A stretch of 64,000 nucleotides of DNA from Azospirillum ramasamyi (GTDB lineage: Bacteria; Pseudomonadota; Alphaproteobacteria; Azospirillales; Azospirillaceae). Below the pieces are notes generated by a model. The model had not been told where the DNA came from. It searched no databases and saw only the letters and a program-made list of their open reading frames with translations. The stretch spans positions 1,126,978 through 1,190,977 of the forward strand of contig NZ_CP029829.1 in assembly GCF_003233655.1 (NCBI RefSeq), written 5' to 3'. Position numbers and translations under genes: made by a program. This document shows positions 60,649 to 64,000 of this stretch, piece after piece. Positions within the stretch are counted from its first letter, which is position 1. Each line of letters begins with the position of its first letter.

Positions 60649-62397
60649 ATGACGACACCCCTGGCGCAGGACACTGTAGGACGCACCACCCCGGTGATCG
60701 GCCCGGTCGGGAACCCGGCGGCCGGCACCCTCGGGCCGCGCCGGCCTCAGTCGAGCCGTGACCGGGACCGCTTCGTCGGATTCGCCTTCGCCGCCGCCGA
60801 TCTGCTGATCGAGACGGATGCGCTGGGCAACATCCTGTTTTCCGCCGGCGCCCGCTGCCGCCTGACCAAGGGCGAGGTCGGCGGTCTGGTGGGCACCAAC
60901 CTGATGGAGGTGGTGGCTCCCGGCGACCGCAAATACGTCCATGTCCTGTTCGAACGCATCCGGGAGAAGGCGCGGATCAAGCCGTCGCGCGTTCTGTTCC
61001 AGGCCTGCGACGGGCAGCAGTTCCCGGCCCTTCTGGGCGGCTGCCGGCTCGATTCCTGTCCGGGGTCGCTGTTCCTGACCGTTCTGCTGACGGTGCCGCC
61101 GCGAACCGGCTCCGCCGGACCTGCGATGCAGGGCGAGCTGCTCGACCAGACCGGCTTCGCCGGCATCCTGGAGGAGCGGCTCCTCGCGGCCCGCGAGAGG
61201 GGGGCGGACCAGGGGCTGACGCTGCTGCTGGTCGAAGGGCTGCAGGCAATGGTCGAGGCCATGCCGGAGGGCGCGGCGGCCGAGGTGCGCGACGGCATCG
61301 ATGCCTATCTTCGCGGCATCTCCACCGACGGCGACAGCGCGGGCCAGTTGGGCGGCGACCGCTACGGCATCGTCCATGCCGCGGACATCGACGGGCGCGA
61401 GGTGCAGTGCCACATCGCCCAGATCATCGAGGCGGCGGGCGGCGCCCTGCCCGGCGGCATCCGATCCTGGACCCTCGACATGGCCGACGACCGGCTGGAC
61501 CCCGCCGACGCCGCCCGCGCCCTGGTCTATACCGTGCAGGCCTTCGCGGCCGCCCAGGGCGGCGAGTTCACCATCTCCAGCCTGGAGGACGGGGCGAACC
61601 GCCTGATGGCCGGTGCGGTGGAGCGGATCGGACAGCTGCGCGCCACCATCGACAACCGCGATTTCATCGTCGTCTTTCAGCCCATTGTCGACATCGCCAC
61701 CGGCGCCGTCCACCACCTGGAGGCGCTGACCCGCGTGGATGGGGCGAGTTCGCCGGCCGACTTCATCACCTTCGCCGAGGATGTCGGACTGATCTATGAT
61801 TTCGACCTGCTGCTGACCCGGACGGTGCTCGACACGCTGAAGGAGTTCCGCAAGGAGCCGAAGCTGCCGGACGTGGCGATCAACCTGTCGGCCAAGACGC
61901 TGATGAGCCCGATCTTCCTCAAGCAGTTCCAGTCGGTCGTCGCCCCCTATGGCGATCTGGCCGCGAAGCTTCTGATCGAGGTGACGGAAACCGTGGTCGT
62001 CACCGACATCGCCAAACTGAACGGCGTGTTGCAGAAGCTGCGCGAGGTCGGGTTCCGCATCTGTCTCGACGATGTCGGGGCGGGATCGACCAGCTTCCAG
62101 TCGCTCTACGGCATCCAGGCCGACTATGCCAAGATCGACGGAAAGTTCGTCCGCGGCGCGGCCGACAACCCGCGCGACATGGCGATGCTACGCTCCATGG
62201 TGGACGTCTGCCGCCAATTGGGGCTGAAGCTGATCGGCGAGCAGGTGGAGGAAACAGTTCACGCGGAACTGCTGACCAATCTCGGCGTGTCTTTGGCCCA
62301 GGGTTTTCTGTTCAGCCGGCCGTCGCGCGATTTCGCCTACTTCGCCAAGGACTGGTCGCGGGTGCGCAGCGGCGGCAGGATCCTGCTGAAAGGGTGA
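60649..62397 (+). CDS. EAL-domain protein with PAS and degenerate GGDEF
   Basis: A 582-residue protein. An N-terminal PAS-like domain (FAAADLLIETDALGNILFSA) is followed by a degenerate diguanylate-cyclase-like domain (QLGGDRYGIVHAADID, GGDRY for GGDEF). A C-terminal EAL domain reads HHLEALTRVDG, NLSAKT, LIEVTETV, LDDVGAGSTSFQ, AKIDGKFV, IGEQVEE and QGFLFSRPS. The usual metal residues (E, N, E, DD, K, E) are kept, although DDVGAG replaces the common DDFGTG, so it may degrade or only sense c-di-GMP. The ATG at 60649 follows an AT-rich leader. With the PilZ receptor it indicates active c-di-GMP signalling. Confidence 0.9.
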   Translation: MTTPLAQDTVGRTTPVIGPVGNPAAGTLGPRRPQSSRDRDRFVGFAFAAADLLIETDALGNILFSAGARCRLTKGEVGGLVGTNLMEVVAPGDRKYVHVLFERIREKARIKPSRVLFQACDGQQFPALLGGCRLDSCPGSLFLTVLLTVPPRTGSAGPAMQGELLDQTGFAGILEERLLAARERGADQGLTLLLVEGLQAMVEAMPEGAAAEVRDGIDAYLRGISTDGDSAGQLGGDRYGIVHAADIDGREVQCHIAQIIEAAGGALPGGIRSWTLDMADDRLDPADAARALVYTVQAFAAAQGGEFTISSLEDGANRLMAGAVERIGQLRATIDNRDFIVVFQPIVDIATGAVHHLEALTRVDGASSPADFITFAEDVGLIYDFDLLLTRTVLDTLKEFRKEPKLPDVAINLSAKTLMSPIFLKQFQSVVAPYGDLAAKLLIEVTETVVVTDIAKLNGVLQKLREVGFRICLDDVGAGSTSFQSLYGIQADYAKIDGKFVRGAADNPRDMAMLRSMVDVCRQLGLKLIGEQVEETVHAELLTNLGVSLAQGFLFSRPSRDFAYFAKDWSRVRSGGRILLKG

Positions 62398-62417
62398 CTT
62401 CCTGAAAGGGTGACTTC
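62386..62417 (+). repeat. 16-base tandem duplication across the EAL stop
   Basis: CTGAAAGGGTGACTTC is present twice back to back (62386-62401 and 62402-62417). The TGA at 62395 in the first copy ends the gene; the second copy repeats it downstream. It resembles the stop-spanning repeat at 57912. Confidence 0.8.
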
Positions 62418-62466
62418 GGCGGTCATTGGCGACGACCGCCGAAGGCCGCACCGGCAGAGTGGTGCC

Positions 62467-62694
62467 TCAGGCCGGGAGCGGAAGCCGGCAACCGGGGCCG
62501 CTGTCCAGAATGTCCATTCCCGCGATGCTGTGGATCTGTTCGAGACGGCGGCGGGCGGCGTCCAGAAGTTCCCGGTTGCGGGCGCGCATATCGTTGCCGG
62601 TATAGCCGTCGCGCAGCCGCATACGACGCAGCAGATCTTCCGCCTGATCCAGCGATTTCATGATGCTTACCGCAGTATTGGCGTCCATCGTCAT
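62467..62694 (-). CDS. Hypothetical small protein
   Basis: A 75-residue mostly helical protein (SIMKSLDQAEDLLRRMRLRD; RNRELLDAARRRLEQIHSIA) with one Cys near the end. Starts at 62700, 62694 and 62688 are all possible; GGGAAG favours 62694. No family recognised. Confidence 0.6.
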   Translation of the reverse strand: MTMDANTAVSIMKSLDQAEDLLRRMRLRDGYTGNDMRARNRELLDAARRRLEQIHSIAGMDILDSGPGCRLPLPA

Positions 62695-62831
62695 CCTCAT
62701 CTTCCCGTAACCGCCCCTGAAGTTCGCGGCTGTATCCGTTACGACGGGTGAAACAGTAATCACCTCAACTTGCGGGCGGATAGAGGATATTTGGTCGCAC
62801 GCCGGGAAAATGCCTGGCATTTTACGCGTTG

Positions 62832-63551
62832 TTATTTATCTATCGACTCGTTTTTCTTCAACCATTCGGCCTGGATGCGGATCACCTTCTCGGTGGCGGA
62901 AAACGCCTGACGGCGGGTAAGAACCACGATGACGTAGCTGCTCGCCGCGATAAGAGCAATCGGCCCGATCATCCAGGCGAGCGCCGCCAGCGCGAAGTAA
63001 TAGGCGCGCATGCCGCCGTTGAGCGCGGTGATGGCCAAAGTCAAAGCCTCGCTTATGGTCTCTGCGATGGCCTTGCGGTCCTCGGGGCGGACCGGCGGCA
63101 TCGGGGCCGAGCCGATCAGGGCGCAGCAGTAATTGTACTGGCGCAGCGCCCAGGTGAACTTGAAGAAGCCGAAGGTGAAGACCACCACCATCAGCAGCAT
63201 CTTGATCTCGAACAGCTGATGCGAGGTCTGGACGGTGAAGGACAGGTTCGACACCAGTTCCTGCGCCCGCTCCGCCGCGCCGAAGGTTCCGATCAGGCCG
63301 GCCAGCACCAGAATGTTGGTGGAGGCGAAGAAGGTGCAGCTATGCATGGTGTGGCCGACCAGCTGCGAATCCATGATGCGGTTATCGCGTTCCAGCATCC
63401 GCTCAATCCAATGGCGGCGCACGATCTTCAGATGCTGGTTCACCACGTTGCGGCCGGACAGCAGATGATCCTGGATGACGGTGAAGCCGACCCAGGAACC
63501 GACGAACCAGACGAAGGCGATGATGTCGAGCGTGGTGGCGTCGGGCGGCAT
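62832..63551 (-). CDS. DUF599 family membrane protein
   Basis: A 239-residue inner-membrane protein with four to five helices (IIAFVWFVGSWVGFTVIQDH; STNILVLAGLIGTFGAAERA; KMLLMVVVFTFGFFKFTWAL) and the DUF599 pattern FKFTWALRQYNYCCALIGSA followed by NGGMRAYYFALAALAW. Function unknown. The ribosome site is weak. Confidence 0.87.
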   Translation of the reverse strand: MPPDATTLDIIAFVWFVGSWVGFTVIQDHLLSGRNVVNQHLKIVRRHWIERMLERDNRIMDSQLVGHTMHSCTFFASTNILVLAGLIGTFGAAERAQELVSNLSFTVQTSHQLFEIKMLLMVVVFTFGFFKFTWALRQYNYCCALIGSAPMPPVRPEDRKAIAETISEALTLAITALNGGMRAYYFALAALAWMIGPIALIAASSYVIVVLTRRQAFSATEKVIRIQAEWLKKNESIDK

Positions 63552-63648
63552 GATGGCGGCATCGCGTCAGGTGGCGGACAGCCCGCACCGTGTACGCCCG
63601 CAGCGCCCGGGTGTCCATTGGAGGATGACGGGACTCATGAAGTCTGCG

Positions 63649-63864
63649 TCACCCCTCCCCCGGCCCGCGGCTCTGCACCGCTTTCAGCACATGGACGCGG
63701 ATCGCGCTGGACAGGTTGCCGGTGCGCGTCTGGTCGATTTCCTCGATCAGGGCATTCACCGACAGGCCGCGCGCCTGGGCCACCGACTTCAGGGTGTCCC
63801 AAAACTCCTCTTCAAGGGAAACACTGGTGGGATGGCCGGCAATCAGGACCGAACGCTTCTTCAT
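63649..63864 (-). CDS. Ribbon-helix-helix domain protein
   Basis: A 71-residue RHH_4-type protein: KKRSVLIAGHPTSVSLEEEF (strand), then WDTLKSVAQARGLSVNALIE and RTGNLSSAIRVHVL (helices). Likely binds DNA as a dimer; it lies directly downstream of fumC, as in other alphaproteobacteria. ATG at 63864 (a GTG at 63870 gives the same frame). Confidence 0.85.
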   Translation of the reverse strand: MKKRSVLIAGHPTSVSLEEEFWDTLKSVAQARGLSVNALIEEIDQTRTGNLSSAIRVHVLKAVQSRGPGEG

Positions 63865-63952
63865 GGTCACGCACGCATCGGGTTTGCAGGATGGGGGTGG
63901 TCAGAGGAAGGCCGGAACGGCCGGGATGGTCACCCCCACCCTAACCCCAAGC

Positions 63953-64000
63953 TTAACGAGGACCAACCATCCGTTCGGGGCGAACCCATTGATCGAATTG
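63953..64000 (-). CDS. fumC: Fumarate hydratase class II, C-terminal end (partial)
   Basis: Reading leftward from the window edge, 15 codons and TAA encode QFDQWVRPERMVGPR, which matches the end of class II fumarases (FDxWVRPExMVG in E. coli FumC). The rest of the gene lies beyond the window. The ribbon-helix-helix gene follows 88 bases after the stop. Confidence 0.8.
   Translation of the reverse strand, partial: QFDQWVRPERMVGPR

Overview
The window is GC-rich chromosomal DNA from an alphaproteobacterium, most likely Azospirillum or a close relative in the Rhodospirillales. Pointers are a phasin, an aa3-oxidase subunit IV peptide, TrcR (DUF1013), HdaA, an LdtR-like MarR protein, a chemoreceptor ending in a PilZ domain (known from Azospirillum Tlp1), and overlapping start/stop codons in many operons. 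I see no rRNA, tRNA, CRISPR array, insertion sequence or prophage. This is mostly core genome with one surface-polysaccharide locus.

Layout. 0-6 kb: phoU, a pentapeptide-repeat protein, a MarR regulator, N-carbamoylputrescine amidase, a SprA-like metalloprotease candidate and a histone-deacetylase-fold amidohydrolase. 6.2-15.5 kb: a polysaccharide locus with a seven-repeat SLBB export protein, three glycosyltransferases, a chain-length protein, an O-antigen polymerase/ligase-like protein and an XRE regulator. 15.8-19.4 kb: N-formylglutamate amidohydrolase, an AAA ATPase with a glycine-rich N-terminus, a 32-residue membrane peptide behind three perfect LexA boxes, and an LdtR-like regulator. 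19.6-31.2 kb: an unusual SDR, hdaA, AI-2E-type permease, PgsA-like synthase, DUF2066 protein, purM, purN, oxidase subunit IV, SDR, purF, cvpA, radA. 31.3-36.7 kb: map-nudix-cupin and yfgM-bamB-der.

37-42 kb: two LuxR-type regulators flanking about 1 kb of non-coding DNA with repeated motifs, then the MCP-PilZ receptor and csaA. 42-50 kb: phasin, TetR, YbaK-type deacylase, proC, YbjN, UbiK, AsmA, DUF4169. 50-58 kb: DUF2189 and DUF1192 proteins, quinone oxidoreductase, trcR, ubiX, carbonic anhydrase, two small secreted proteins, a DUF2390 protein, a phosphofructokinase with a mixed substrate signature, DUF465. 58-64 kb: group III truncated haemoglobin, purE-purK, an EAL protein with a degenerate GGDEF, a DUF599 membrane protein, a ribbon-helix-helix protein, and the last 15 codons of fumC at the right edge.

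Themes. Five purine-pathway genes (purF, purM, purN, purE, purK) lie here in three transcription units. Envelope functions (EPS export, BamB, AsmA, PgsA-like) and second-messenger proteins (PilZ receptor, EAL protein) recur.

The most interesting item is the 32-residue membrane peptide at 18630-18728. It is preceded by a strong ribosome binding site and three exact GTTC-N7-GTTC operators. It looks like an SOS-induced small membrane protein analogous to the SidA division inhibitor of Caulobacter.
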